A stretch of 64,000 nt of DNA from Coix lacryma-jobi var. lacryma-jobi (Eukaryota > Streptophyta > Magnoliopsida > Poales > Poaceae). Positions 1 to 10,371 of the stretch are shown piece after piece; within the stretch, counting starts at the first letter, position 1; every line of letters starts with the position of its first letter. The notes beneath the pieces were generated by a model that was not told where the DNA came from, searched no databases, and saw nothing but the letters and a program-made list of their open reading frames with translations. A program made the translations under genes and the position numbers. Where the stretch lies: NCBI GenBank assembly GCA_009763385.1, contig CM019824.1:149860305-149924304 (forward strand). The letters run 5' to 3'.

Positions 1-1521
1 GGCATAGAATGTTTATACTACCTTTTCATAATTAAATTCAAAGCGCATAAAAATTTTCTGAATTAATTCTACTTAATAATTACAGAAAAATAAAGCTAGG
101 CAAAATCAACAATTCATAAAATACAGGGGACAGAAGAACATATACAGTTCGTACATGCCGATAGGGTCTAACCGGCTCAATTTATCCAAACTAAAAATTT
201 ATCACAGTGGGTTGGCTTTAGGCCCAGTACGCATGTATTATATGCTTCTGACTTCTGAGTTTCGAACTGCAGAGACCATCTCGTCTCTTGTCTGTGCACG
301 CATATACCGATGGGATTCTATGCTCGTTAAGCTTTGAGCATGTGGGCCCACAGTCCAAAGACAAAACATGCAGATTCATGACGTAGAGGTTCAGTGACGA
401 TGGTGTAAGGTAGCGGCGTGCAAGCCACAGTCCATGGCATAGAAAGAAGACCATAGTTTGGTGCCGAGAGTAGTGAGCTGCAAGCACCACGAGACATGGA
501 TAGTGGCTTCGAGCCAAGGTTGCCAAACGTACGTGAATGTGAGTGAGACTACCTGAGTCACGTCGCATACGACGCGATAACGGACATCGATTCGGTGATG
601 GCACGTATATGATGATTTTGCATGGTGTGGTTTCTTGTACTGCGATAATAGTTTGGATTAAAAAAAACAGATCAATCTTCTGGCTGATAGGCGGCCATGC
701 AGCGAGACACTGTTTAGCCGGAAGACGTGGCGTTCAGGCCAGGAGGGATGGTGCTTTCAGGTTATGTGGCAGCGGTCATGCTGGCCGCACGGTCACAAGC
801 TCATGCATGAGCTTGACACACCACGATGATGTCGTCGTACTTTCCTCCCTTTAATTAACGCTAGATTTAGTCGTTCATGTATATAAATACAAATTGTAGC
901 GCCTGTAGGTACTGTTCATACATGTATGCTTGTTCTCATATGTATTGGTATACTTCAAGTACAACGTATAATTCTTGAGGAGAAAAATAAATGTCCAGCA
1001 GGCATATAGGCAAAGACAAACACAATCTTCAAGATGATGTGATCTTCTCGTACCTTTTAGGTAGTGCATTTATGCACAGATGAAACACTATACATAGCCT
1101 ACCAAGCTTATGCGATCTCGTAGCCGCATGCAGGCGACACGAAAGTGTCGTTTGTCAAAGCCGATATAAGTAGATTGGAAAATAAATCTAGCTCTACAGC
1201 AAGACGCAAACCAATCTAGTATTAAAACAAATCATACCTTAATTATTTCGGATGCCAATTGATCTACGTCACATGTCGCGTAGGACAGTGATTAGTAGAT
1301 GCATACCGCGTAGGGCGTTTGGCATTGTCGTAGGATTGTCTGCTTGATGACGACGGTATATGTCGATGCAGTGCAGATTCGATGGAGGTAGAGGTAGCAG
1401 ATCCGCTCCGCTAACAACGTCGGGGACGTCGACATCGTCGGAGTAGCCGCGGCAGGGACGTCGGCGCAGACGTCGGTGTCGAGGTCGACGGTGGCTTCAA
1501 CAGTGATGTCGACGAAGAGCT
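1..1521. other. Intergenic, no gene recognised
   Basis: No ORF with recognisable protein similarity and no RNA gene is seen. The last 140 bases (about 1380-1521) are GC-rich with repeated GACGTCG-like words. They lie just inside the copia LTR that follows, so they may be the 5' untranslated part of that truncated element. Confidence 0.5.
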
Positions 1522-1806
1522 TGTCGTGCTGATAACGTGTTATAAAACATGTTGCCAGCGGTTAGGACCTTCCTGTCTCCGTCTCTCATGATCAACATAG
1601 TAGATGAAAGTAAAACAAGTAGACACAAGGTGTAGGGAGACTATTCTTTATTTGTCTGAATATCGGTAATTACAACATAGATCTCCCACGTATATATAGT
1701 CCTGCCAAGGCCTAGAGTTTTGGTAAGAGGCCACGTACAAACGGACTAGGACTAGGATTCTTCCTTCTCATTTCCTTCTAGGATAGAGTCCTTATGTTTT
1801 AGAACA
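1522..1806 (-). mobile_element. Truncated copia: LTR plus primer-binding site
   Basis: On the minus strand the LTR (1806 to 1538, 269 bp) starts TGTTCTAAAACAT and ends TTTTATAACA, so its ends form TGTT...AACA. Immediately downstream (1537-1522) is TTATCAGCACGA, the primer site expected for the anticodon-arm half of initiator tRNA-Met, used by some plant copia families. A TATATATA box lies on the minus strand near 1695. No partner LTR or gag-pol is visible to the left, so this is a broken element. The right edge is inferred from the terminal inverted repeat only. No TSD could be checked. Confidence 0.55.
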
Positions 1807-2280
1807 ATATTAATTTGATCACCCGCGTTAAGGCAGGCACGGCACAACACATGATTAGACTCGGACAGAATCAGCCAACAGCCAGCGCTAATTAAATCGA
1901 AGCAGCGAGAATATATGGCACAGGGGTGGCACAGCTATCTGCTTAAAATGGAACAAAATCCATCGCGAGCCAAACTCGAGATTAGATTCTACGACTGATA
2001 GAATTAATACTACTGCTCTATTCCATATATTCATCACTAATTGCATCTGCAGTGGAACCCTAGGTCCTCCACGTCCACGTACGTACGACGATGGTTGGTG
2101 ATGACTCGGTGTGATGGCGCCAACTCAACTGATGGATACCTTGCTACTCACGCGACATCAATAATATATATTACAATTTTTGTTTTTCCCTTTTTCCTTT
2201 GAGGACGTACTGGTATGCATGCAGCCAGGAATATACATGGAAGTGTGGTTGAAACCGATGATGCTTCAGCCTCGCCATAG
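1807..2280. other. Intergenic, nothing recognised
   Basis: AT-rich sequence with no coding or repeat structure that I can identify. Confidence 0.4.
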
Positions 2281-2589
2281 TTAGCTAGCTATCAAATCAA
2301 CTTCCGAGACACTGGATGTCCGCCTCGGTAAATATTAACCGAGGGTGTCCGCCTCCGTTAATCGATTAACCGAGATGGTCAACTTAAAGCAACCGCCTCG
2401 GTTAATCAATTATTTTTCGAGACGCTGTCTTGGTTAATAATTATAACAAAAAATAATTCATAATTCTTTCATATGAATTCGGATAAAGACAAACTTTATA
2501 TCAAAATTGTATCCCTCGACGAGATCTACAACTTTGTAGTTGAAAAGTTTTTTTAATTGAAACCGTTTAGGATCCCAAAATATGTTTAT

Positions 2590-3522
2590 AAGTGCATGCA
2601 TAAAGAGGGCATGACGTCACTTGGGAGGACTGCTGGCCACCATAGCGCAGAGGGCAGGCACTCATGCACGCGTATGGAGGTGACAGCAGTCCCGGCTCTG
2701 AGGCTTCTTCGGCATTAGCCAGGCTACTTGGAGAGGTCGGCGATCGTTTGGAGAGGTCGGCGATCGTTTGGGGAGGTCGATGAACGTCTAGAGAGGTCGG
2801 TGCTGAAAAGCTCAACCTTGTCGGAGAATCGTCGGAGCGCCTAGTGTTGGAAGGTGGATGCCATGCCGTGCAGCCCGTAGGGCATGGAGATCGACAGTGG
2901 AGTGTGGCTAACGAGCCGTGGAGCGGAGCGAGGCGTCGGATGTAGATCTGATCATGGGCGGCGGGCGGGTCGAGCGCTGGAGACTCCCAACGACGTACGA
3001 CGATGGTGTTGGCGATGATCCCGATGACGGTGACGAGCGAAGGCGGTGACGAGCAAAGGCCAGGCCAACGAGTCTGGTCGGCGACGAGCATAGGCCAAGC
3101 CAACGAGCCTAGTCGGCGACAAGCAAAGGCGGCAACGAGGGAAGGCAACAACGAGCGAAGGCGGCGACGAGCGAAGGCGGCGACGAGTGAAGGCCAGGCC
3201 AACAAGCCGCCTCGACGACATTGATGCAGTCGGCGATCCTCTTGTTGACCCGGTCGATGGCCTCGACCAGGTCATCGCAGCGGACAGATCTTGGCGCGCG
3301 GGACGCCAGTGTGATGACGCGACGGGTGGACGGCGAGGCGTCCGACGTAGGAAGCTGCGCAATCCCACGACCTCCGGAGCGAGGATGGTGTCGCCGATAG
3401 TCTAGATCATAGATCCGATCTGAAAAGTTATGCCGACCTCGGGGAGGATCATGGAACGAGGAAAGGTTACCGCTTGGCAGACCATGGTGTCGTAGCACAC
3501 ACCCCCTACCTGGCGCGCCAAC
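2590..3522 (-). pseudogene. GC-rich interior of a truncated LTR element
   Basis: This GC-rich segment lies next to an LTR and PBS and is therefore probably the internal region of that element, read leftwards. Overlapping open frames exist on both strands, but their translations are low-complexity (Arg/Ser/Pro-rich), driven by a degenerate GGCGGCGACGAGCGAA tandem repeat at about 3010-3200. I see no gag, protease or polymerase motif. I do not regard any of these frames as genes. Confidence 0.4.
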
Positions 3523-3971
3523 TGTCGACGAAAGATGGTCAGCAGTCTACCGAGGGGTATGCCCAAGGCAGTAGATTAGTTTGAGGGGGCGTGCGAGATG
3601 GCTACTCAAGCGTAAACACAGGGATGAGACACGACGATTTAGACGGGTTCAGACTGGCAAGTTTCTGTAATACCCTACATCATGTATTTTGGTGGCTGGA
3701 TTATCTGGTGAGATGCGATTTAATGAGATTGGAGGGGGTCCCTGCTCGCCTTATATAGTCGGGGAGCAGAGTTACAGTTCCTAACAGATTACAAACGGTT
3801 TCTTAAGGCAAGGAATTCGGATGTAACTATAGGATTTTCCTTGGCGGGCAAGGCTTCGTGAAAGTCCCTGGCGAGTAGCCTAGTCGCGTGCCGCAGGGCC
3901 TTCGAGTTGGGCTATCCTCGACGAAGGGCCCAAGTAGGTCCACGTGGGTATATGGAGGTAATATCCCCACA
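3503..3971 (-). mobile_element. Gypsy-type LTR with PBS, inside the CACTA remnant
   Basis: Read on the minus strand, the LTR starts TGTGGGGATATTACC (3971) and ends CTTTCGTCGACA (3523), 449 bp. The next bases (3520-3503) are TGGCGCGCCAGGTAGGGG, a primer-binding site typical of some grass gypsy and derived non-autonomous elements. A TATATAAG promoter lies on the minus strand near 3757. The second LTR and the polymerase are missing. Confidence 0.6.
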
Positions 3972-4723
3972 CAAACAATCTCATATGTTGACATGGTTTA
4001 CACAAAAAGGTATAGTTCTCAATAGAATCTATAACTTTGTAGTTATTTTTTTTTAATTTGAAGTTATTTAGAGTCGCAAATATGTGTTCGAAGGTTATAG
4101 ATTTTGAAATTTAAAATTTAAAATTCCTAAACAATCTCAAACATTCACATAGTTAATACTAAAGTTGTAGTGGCCGACCTAAGCTACATCTTTGATATTG
4201 ACAAGTTTTTATTTTAAAATCATTTAGAGTCTCAAATATATGTTTGAAATTCACATGTTTTGACACTCAACTTTTTGAATTTTTCAAACTATCTCTGATG
4301 GAGATACATCTTATAGCAAAGTTGTAGTACTTAACAAGATTTAAAACTTTGTAGTTATAAGTTTTTTTCATTTGAGTTCATTTAGTAGCCAAATATTCAA
4401 TATAAGATTACAAAATATTAATATAAAACAATAACGTATTATATATAGACATGAACAAGTGTGAGGTGTAGTAGTAGAGACATAGTAGTGTGGAGTGTGA
4501 GGTCGTGGTTTGTTCCTCGAAGTTGTATGTTTTTTTTGGTCTTTTGTTTTATGAAGAACATTAACCGAGGCGAGCATCTTATAAATGCCCGTCTCCGTTA
4601 ATCATTAAGCGAGACGGACACCTTATAAACGTCCTGAGGCCTTCTCATCGAGGAGGTTGGAATGACCGCTTTGGTTAATAAAAAAATGTCCATCTCGGAA
4701 GTTCATTTATTTGTGTAGTAGTG

Positions 4724-5313
4724 TCTGTCACCGTGTCTCGATGCACATTCACAGAGGGGCCGGGACTGACCAATGTCATTCACCTTGCTTGGACTTGGCC
4801 TCACAAGTCAAACAAAAAGAGTGATCAACATACTAACATAACAAATTGGTCGCCATAAGGTTGTTGGTTCATTATTCTACAACTTGACTTGAGATCATCA
4901 GTTTTACAGAAGGATTTAATTAAAAGAATCCTAGACTCTATAATTTAGTTAGGAACAAGAGCATCATCCTTTTAGTGTTTAATCTGTACGTGCACTTCAA
5001 TTTTAATTAACTATATTTGCTCAGCTCTACGTACTACTATTATGTTAGTACTAGTACTAGCTATACACGCCGAAATGATATTTAGGTTACCACTATCAAC
5101 GTCTGTAGCGACATGCCAGCAGGGGAATGCGATGCATGTCTCCATTAATTTCTTCAGTGGTTACCTGATTGGCCAATAAATCTTTTTTCTAAATTTATAT
5201 ATACATCGGCCTCGACGCGTTCAGGTATTACAATATCCCTCTTATTAGCTAGCTTCCCCGTTAGCTTAATGAACAAGATTTAGCCAGTGAGTGATGGATG
5301 CCCCGGCCTGTCA
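4724..5313. other. Intergenic, nothing recognised
   Basis: Unique-looking sequence between the CACTA remnant and the SINE insertion site. No coding potential or RNA gene is seen. Confidence 0.4.
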
Positions 5314-5596
5314 CTTCACCACATTTTTTTTTATCTGAGTACAACTTTGGACGCACACAACCCACACACACCACACTCCACCACACGCACACACACGCGT
5401 GCGCGTCCATACACACGCAAAGAAAGAGACTGGGAGACTTGCCGCCTCCAGTGCGCGGGAAACGCGCAGTACCACCGAACGCGCACGCGTGCGTGTACCC
5501 CTGCAAATTCTGGATAAAATCCAGAAAAGGTGTGATCACCAGAGTTTGAACCCTGGTGGATAGCGTCCCACTGGACAGGCCTACCATTGGACTACA
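5314..5596 (-). mobile_element. tRNA-derived SINE, 3' portion (split copy)
   Basis: Minus-strand SINE interrupted by Copia-1; its 5' end is at 16982-16995. Reading the minus strand from 5596 there is an A-box-like TAGTCCAATGG and a B-box-like GGTTCAAACTC, the internal RNA polymerase III promoter of tRNA-type SINEs. A CA/GT-rich body follows, then a short A tail (the T run at 5324-5332). The direct repeat CTTCACCACA occurs at 5314-5323 and 16996-17005, giving a 10-bp TSD. Total SINE length is about 290 bp once the copia is excluded. The SINE family is not identified. Confidence 0.8.
5592..5596. repeat. Target-site duplication of Copia-1 (left)
   Basis: CTACA directly precedes the TG of the 5' LTR and is repeated at 16977-16981 directly after the 3' LTR. 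Confidence 0.95.
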
Positions 5597-5984
5597 TGCG
5601 GATACATGGGTGTATGCCGCGTCTCTGAGTGATGAGTGATTGTCAACTGGGATGATGCGCATGTTCTTTGGCTTGTGTTGTGCAGGTGTCGAGCACGGAT
5701 GCAGTGATCGAAGACGAGTGAAGGTCAAGTAGAGACGTGCCGTGCCGATGGACCAAGAGTGGCGAAGGACGGACGTGAGACTTGGACTGAGGGACCAGAG
5801 GCCCGAGGATCAGCTGTGGTGGCTGGCAGACTGTGACGACGACAAGTGAAGAAGTGCGGTCATGTGTTACCTGAGTCGTGGACTCGGGGACACGTGTCGG
5901 TGGACGGGGTGCACGGGAGGTGCATCCCATCAACGACGTCGGTTTGGTGGTAGAGCCAGAGAAAAACCATCGGATGGACGGTTT

Positions 5985-6208
5985 CCAGGTTTGGGCCTCA
6001 AAACCTGGGTGCGGATGGTTTCCGAGTTTGGCCACAAAACTCGGGCTGAGGACGGTTTCCAGGTTTGGGCCTCAAAACCTGGGTGCTGAGGGTTTGCTGA
6101 GTTTGGCCTCAAAACTCAGAAGCTGGTGGGCTGGTTTCCCGGTTTGGGCCTCAAAACCGGGGGTTGGCTGGAAAAGGCTGGTTTCCCGGTTTGGGCCACA
6201 AAACCGGG
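5985..6208. repeat. Six-hairpin inverted-repeat array in Copia-1 LTR
   Basis: Six short palindromes share a TTTGG core and a CAAAA return arm: 5985-6008 (CCAGGTTT...AAACCTGG), 6022-6044 (CCGAGTTT...AAACTCGG), 6059-6082 (as the first), 6097-6119 (CTGAGTTT...AAACTCAG), 6138-6161 and 6185-6208 (CCCGGTTT...AAACCGGG). The stem-end bases differ between hairpins but stay paired. The same array is at 15437-15660 in the 3' LTR. Palindromic repeats in this LTR zone are a described feature of Sireviruses. Confidence 0.9.
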
Positions 6209-6979
6209 GGTGCAGAGCGAGGGCGGCACGTGGCGGCGATCCGGAGGTTGCGTCGAGGCAACGCTTCGAATTGTGCGGGCGTGGCCGTCGGATACACCTA
6301 CCACCGAGTTGGTCCAGAATAACCCTAGGGTTTAGCTGGTTCGCTCTGTAATTAGAATAGTGAGGGGTAGAGTAGGAATTAGACTTAGGTTAGAATTAGG
6401 ATAAGTAGAGGGAGACACCCTCCTCCCTTCCGATCTCAGTCATTTGCTCCTTCGCACTTAGGGTTTCCTGCTCTCCCATCCCCTGCTGTAGCTAGCTGAG
6501 ATCCGCAGAGAGACTTGCCTCTGTGTACTGTTGATTCTGAGGAAGTGAGGCCGTATCCTCACTATTGTAGCGTGTGATAGCCACACGGTTGCAGATTCGT
6601 AGGTGTGATTTGCGCTTTGTTCGTGTTCTTCGCGGAATCCTTTTTCCCACGATTCTCCCGTCGCTTGATCTCTTTGCTCGGTTCATATTTTGCAAAATCG
6701 TTTGAACCAAGTTGTTCTAGATCGTGAGGCACTTCTTTCCACCGAAGGAATTAACCTCTAACCTCACGGTCTAGGAGATCGAACGATTTTCGTGTTGGAT
6801 CGGTTTTTGCTCTTTTGCCCCGATTTCTTCCAATTTCTCGATTTGGAGTTAGGTTCGAGCCATGATTCCCGTAGGATAGCTCACTAACATCCTTGGAACT
6901 CCTCACCAAGTCTAGGCCTTAGTGCTTTTGATTCGGAGGAGATCGAGTGAATTCCACGGAAGAACTGCACTGCGTCGGG

Positions 6980-7250
6980 GGCATCGGACGCTCGAGTTCG
7001 TAGCATCGGACGCTGACCCCTTTGGCATCGGAGGCTCCGTTGCCACGTGTGAAGATCTGACATTTTCTAAGGAGCATCGGACGCTACCATCGGATGCTCC
7101 GTTGTGCATCGGACGCGCCGGAGTGAGACCATCGGACGCTGAGATTTCACTGTTCACAGCGTTCGATGCGTATGCAGTAAGGTTTCTGAGGGGCTCTGTT
7201 CACATCGGATGCTGCAGGTGCTAGGGCATCGGACGCTAGCCAGCTTCCGA
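6980..7250. repeat. CATCGGACGCT motif array in Copia-1 LTR
   Basis: About nine direct copies of CATCGGACGCT or one-base variants, plus one inverted copy near 7158 and a partial inverted copy near 7245, spaced irregularly at 14-75 bp. The same array lies at 16436-16702 in the 3' LTR. Several 5'-LTR copies read GGATGCT where the 3' copy keeps GGACGCT, a CG-to-TG change. Confidence 0.8.
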
Positions 7251-7525
7251 TGCTGCTGATTCAGCACTGATTCGTCCTTCGTTTGCTCATCCGTTATCGG
7301 ATTTGGTTTTGGGCTTTTGCGTTGAGTTTTTAGAGTTGTGTAGTGTCCCGCTGTGCTTCTTGGTAGCATCCACCCTACATCTAGGGTCATGGACATTAGC
7401 AAGCTCTAGGGTTTGTCCTTCAGGTTGATTCTCGGGACAGTGGCTACTAGTTTCCGAAAGGAAATTTTGAAGCTCCCATTCACCCCCCTCTCTGGTCGCT
7501 TTCTGGTTGCTTCTCGGTCCTTCAA

Positions 7526-7541
7526 TTGGTATCGGAGCAGG
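7526..7541 (+). promoter_or_regulatory. Copia-1 primer-binding site
   Basis: TTGGTATCGGAGCAGG directly after the LTR closely matches the plant initiator tRNA-Met primer site (TGGTATCAGAGC). It primes minus-strand DNA synthesis. Confidence 0.9.
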
Positions 7542-7587
7542 TTAAGGATCTTCCACCTTAGCCGGTTCCAGATCCACAGAAGGCGAC

Positions 7588-8304
7588 ATGGATCGCGGCG
7601 TGGGCAAACCGCCTTTCTTTGATGGGACGAACTATGCGTATTGGAAGATACGCATGTCGGCCTATCTCCAGAGCATGGGCTCTTCTGTTTGGGAGATTTG
7701 CAACAGGGCCGATTACGTTGTCCTGGCTGCTCGTGTCTCTCAGCTTCAGATAGATGAGCACGAGGCCAATAGCCGGGCGCGTAACGCCTTGTTCTCCTGT
7801 TTGAGCATGTCGGAGGTTGATCGCGTTTCTCACCTCCCCACGGCTCGTGAGATTTGGGACACCCTCATGCGCTTTCATGAGGGCACCTCTCAAGTCAAAT
7901 CCCGTCTCTACGAGTCGCACAAGCGGGAGTATGAGAACTTTCGACATATGCCTGGCGAGAGCATAGAAAGCTTATTTGCTCGCTTTCAGGTGATTGTCAA
8001 CAAGATGCGAGCTAACAAGGAGCTGTTGCCTTTCGACGATCATGAGAGGGCTTTAAAGCTTTTGCATACTCTCGATCGATCGGTGTGGGACTCAAAGGTC
8101 CAGGCGATCATCGAATCGTCTAACTATGAGACTCTCACTTGCGACGAGCTCTTTAGTAAGCTCAAGTCTAGTGAGATTGACGCCATGTCGAGGGCTTCTT
8201 ATGCGAATCCTTCTGGCCCGACTATTGCTTTGGTTTCTGGCTCTTCTACTAACCCCTCTGCTGGCTTTGCACTTTCTTCACTCTTTTCTGTCACAGAGGA
8301 CTAG
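7588..8304 (+). pseudogene. gag: Copia-1 gag, N-terminal part, ends at TAG
   Basis: 238 codons from the ATG at 7588 encode the copia-type gag N terminus. It begins with a short MDRGVGKPPFF leader and a G-T-N-Y-x-Y-W-K motif, followed by the helical UBN2/Retrotran_gag-like region (residues about 60-200, with the conserved L-x-x-x-R-F motif). The frame stops at TAG (8302-8304) but continues in the same frame to 10371, so this is one gag frame with a single nonsense codon, probably from CAG or GAG. Gag packages the RNA in virus-like particles. Confidence 0.85.
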
Positions 8305-10371
8305 CTTGAGTCGTTGGGGGATGACGAGTTGGCAATGCTCGCCAACCGGTTCACGCGGTTCCACAACAACCGCATGAACCGTCGCCGCGGTGGAGGACGC
8401 TCAGGATGCTATGAGTGCGGCGACCCCGACCACTTCATCACCAACTGCCCCAAGAAGAAGCATTCATCTGGGAAGGGCGATCATGGGCACAAGTACGACT
8501 CCGGCAAGCGCAAGGAGAAGTACGTCCCCGCGAGGCACAAGCGGAGGGGCGGCTTCGACAAGGAGTACATCAAGAAGAAGTACTTGGAGAAGGCCCAGGC
8601 TGAGCAGCGTGCGTTCTTCGCCACGCTCAGCGACGTTGACGGCTCGGATGACGACTCCGCTTGCTCAAGCGATGATGAGTCCGAGAAGAAGAAGAGGATC
8701 GAGGACAAGCTGAACGGTCTCTGCTTCTTCGCCGCCGACGACGGCTTCTGCACCATGGCGCTTGTTGATGAGGTCGACGGCAAGCTCAAGCACACCCCTC
8801 GGGATGACGACGACAACGACACCTCCCAGGTATCCCTCACCCACGACGAGCTTTCTGCTGAGGTTGAAAAGATTACTGCCGCGCTCCTTAGTCAGGACAA
8901 GCTGCTTAGGCGTGCCGCTAGAGAGCGCAAGGAGTTTAGGCAGAAGTGGGAGGACACGGTGAGAGAGCTTGAGTTTGCCAAGTCCACCGTGGTCGTGTCG
9001 GAGGAGGTTGAGTGTGAGATGTGCACCACGCACATGACTGACCTTCTCACTTTGAGAGGTAAGTATGCGGCGTTGGTAGGAGAGGTGGATGAGCTGAAGG
9101 CTAGACCTTCTCTGTTGGGTGCGTGCAAGACTTGTCCTGTCTTGCAATCTGAGTTGGCAGAGAAGAATGCCAAGATTGTGTCTCTTGAGGAGGCCAACTC
9201 AGGTAGCACTTGTGTGTCCAAGTGCGCTTTGTGCGAGGGTTTGGAGATGGAGATTGCGAATGTCAAGCATGGCAAGATGCAAACCGAGGAGGAAAACATA
9301 TACCTTCGGACCATCTTGTCATGGGTCTCTTGTAGTGAGCCGCAGCTCGGGATGATGATCTCCCAATTTAAGCGAGCTACTGGAGATTCTGGTGTAGGTC
9401 TTGCTCAGGGTGTTAATCTTTCTGCTTTTGGGAAGATTGGAGAGTCGAGTGGTCTGAATCCTAGTGAGAAGCCCAACTCCACCACTACTCCCAAACTAAC
9501 CAAGCTTCCACCTAAAGAGCCCGTCAAGCCTACCACCAAGGATGGGGTGTTTGAGGAACCTCCGAGAGCTCCACCCAAGAACCAAGTGTGGCATCCCAAA
9601 CCCAACCACCTAAAGAACAAGCTGGATACAATGCCACCTATCCAGGAGAAGTTGCCACAGAAGGGCAAAGTGATCCACACCCATAGCCATGATTACCAAC
9701 AACCCCCTTTGCGTGCGGTGAGGTATCATTGTGATTTCTGTGGGAGAGATGGACACTTGAGCGAGTTCTGCTTTAGGCGCAAGAGAGAGGCGCGCCGTGC
9801 TAGGGAGATGAACAACCCGAACATGTACCATCCTTTCCATGATGTACATGTGCCGAATATTCAGAGGAGTGCTCCGAGGAGAGCAGCTAGGCCCAGAGGT
9901 CCAGAACCTCAAGTTCCCAGGCCTAGGCAGCAGAGAGCTCCGAGGAGGGATGCTAGGTCTAGAGGCGCAGTGCCTCAAGTTGCTAGGCCTAGGCCCCATA
10001 GAGAGCGTGCCCGGCGGGAGCCTGCAGTTGTAGGCTATGGACCCCGTGGCGGAGGCTTTGTAGTTGAGCGTTTTCCCCCACCGCATTTTGAGTATCGCGA
10101 TGGATGCTCCTCCCTTAGCGGACCACGTTTTCCTCTACGTGGTGATCGCTCCTCTCGTAGACGTGCTAGGAATTGTTTTTCTGCTAACCGTTCTTTTGAG
10201 CAGCCGGCCCAACACTGGTATTCCCCTTACTTCACTAACCCCAGTGTTGGACCGTATGCTCACCTATGTCTTTTTATTGATGTAGGTAAAACGGTTGGAG
10301 GACATTTGGTTGGTGGATTCCGGTTGCTCGAGGCACATGACCGGAAACGCCAAGTGGTTCTCCAGCCTTAG
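8305..10371 (+). pseudogene. gag: Copia-1 gag, C-terminal part with two zinc knuckles
   Basis: Same frame as the upstream gag part. It shows two CCHC zinc knuckles: C-Y-E-C-G-D-P-D-H-F-I-T-N-C near residue 33 after the stop, and C-D-F-C-G-R-D-G-H-L-S-E-F-C near the end. Between them lie an acidic Ser/Asp stretch, coiled-coil-like charged sequence and CxxC pairs. A Pro/Arg-rich tail follows. The total gag is long, as in Sireviruses. It ends in a different frame from pol, with an overlap window of about 86 bp (10286-10371), so pol would need a frameshift, or an indel has occurred here. Confidence 0.8.

Larger units (their letters stand above)
2281..4723. mobile_element. Degenerate CACTA (En/Spm-type) element
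   Basis: The right end reads ...TTTGTGTAGTAGTG, the reverse of a CACTACTACA terminus. Both flanks carry short repeats of the form CCTCGGTTAAT / ATTAACCGAGG in both orientations (2310-2430 and 4560-4690), as expected for CACTA subterminal repeats. On the left, homology to the right end begins at AACTTCCGAGA (about 2300); the outer terminus is replaced or lost, so no TSD can be given. No transposase is encoded, so the element is non-autonomous or a relic. It contains a foreign LTR/PBS fragment. Confidence 0.65.
5597..7524 (+). repeat. Copia-1 5' LTR
   Basis: Starts TGCGGATACATGGG and ends GGTCCTTCA, followed directly by the primer-binding site. Equal in length to the 3' LTR (15049-16976). It contains a hairpin array and an array of CATCGGACGCT words, described separately. 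No canonical TATA box was obvious. Confidence 0.95.

Noticed and set aside
2567..3500. Several overlapping open frames on both strands in GC-rich DNA
   Set aside because: Low-complexity translations of a GGCGGCGACGAGCG-type repeat beside an LTR and PBS, with no domain motif.
5525..5596. A tRNA gene on the minus strand
   Set aside because: A-box-like and B-box-like motifs are present, but no cloverleaf with paired acceptor and anticodon arms is evident. The long tail, poly-A and 10-bp TSD identify a SINE.
5985..6210. CRISPR-like regular repeats in the Copia-1 LTR
   Set aside because: The units are palindromes separated by variable short spacers, the array is duplicated in both LTRs, and the genome is a plant. 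They are LTR hairpins.
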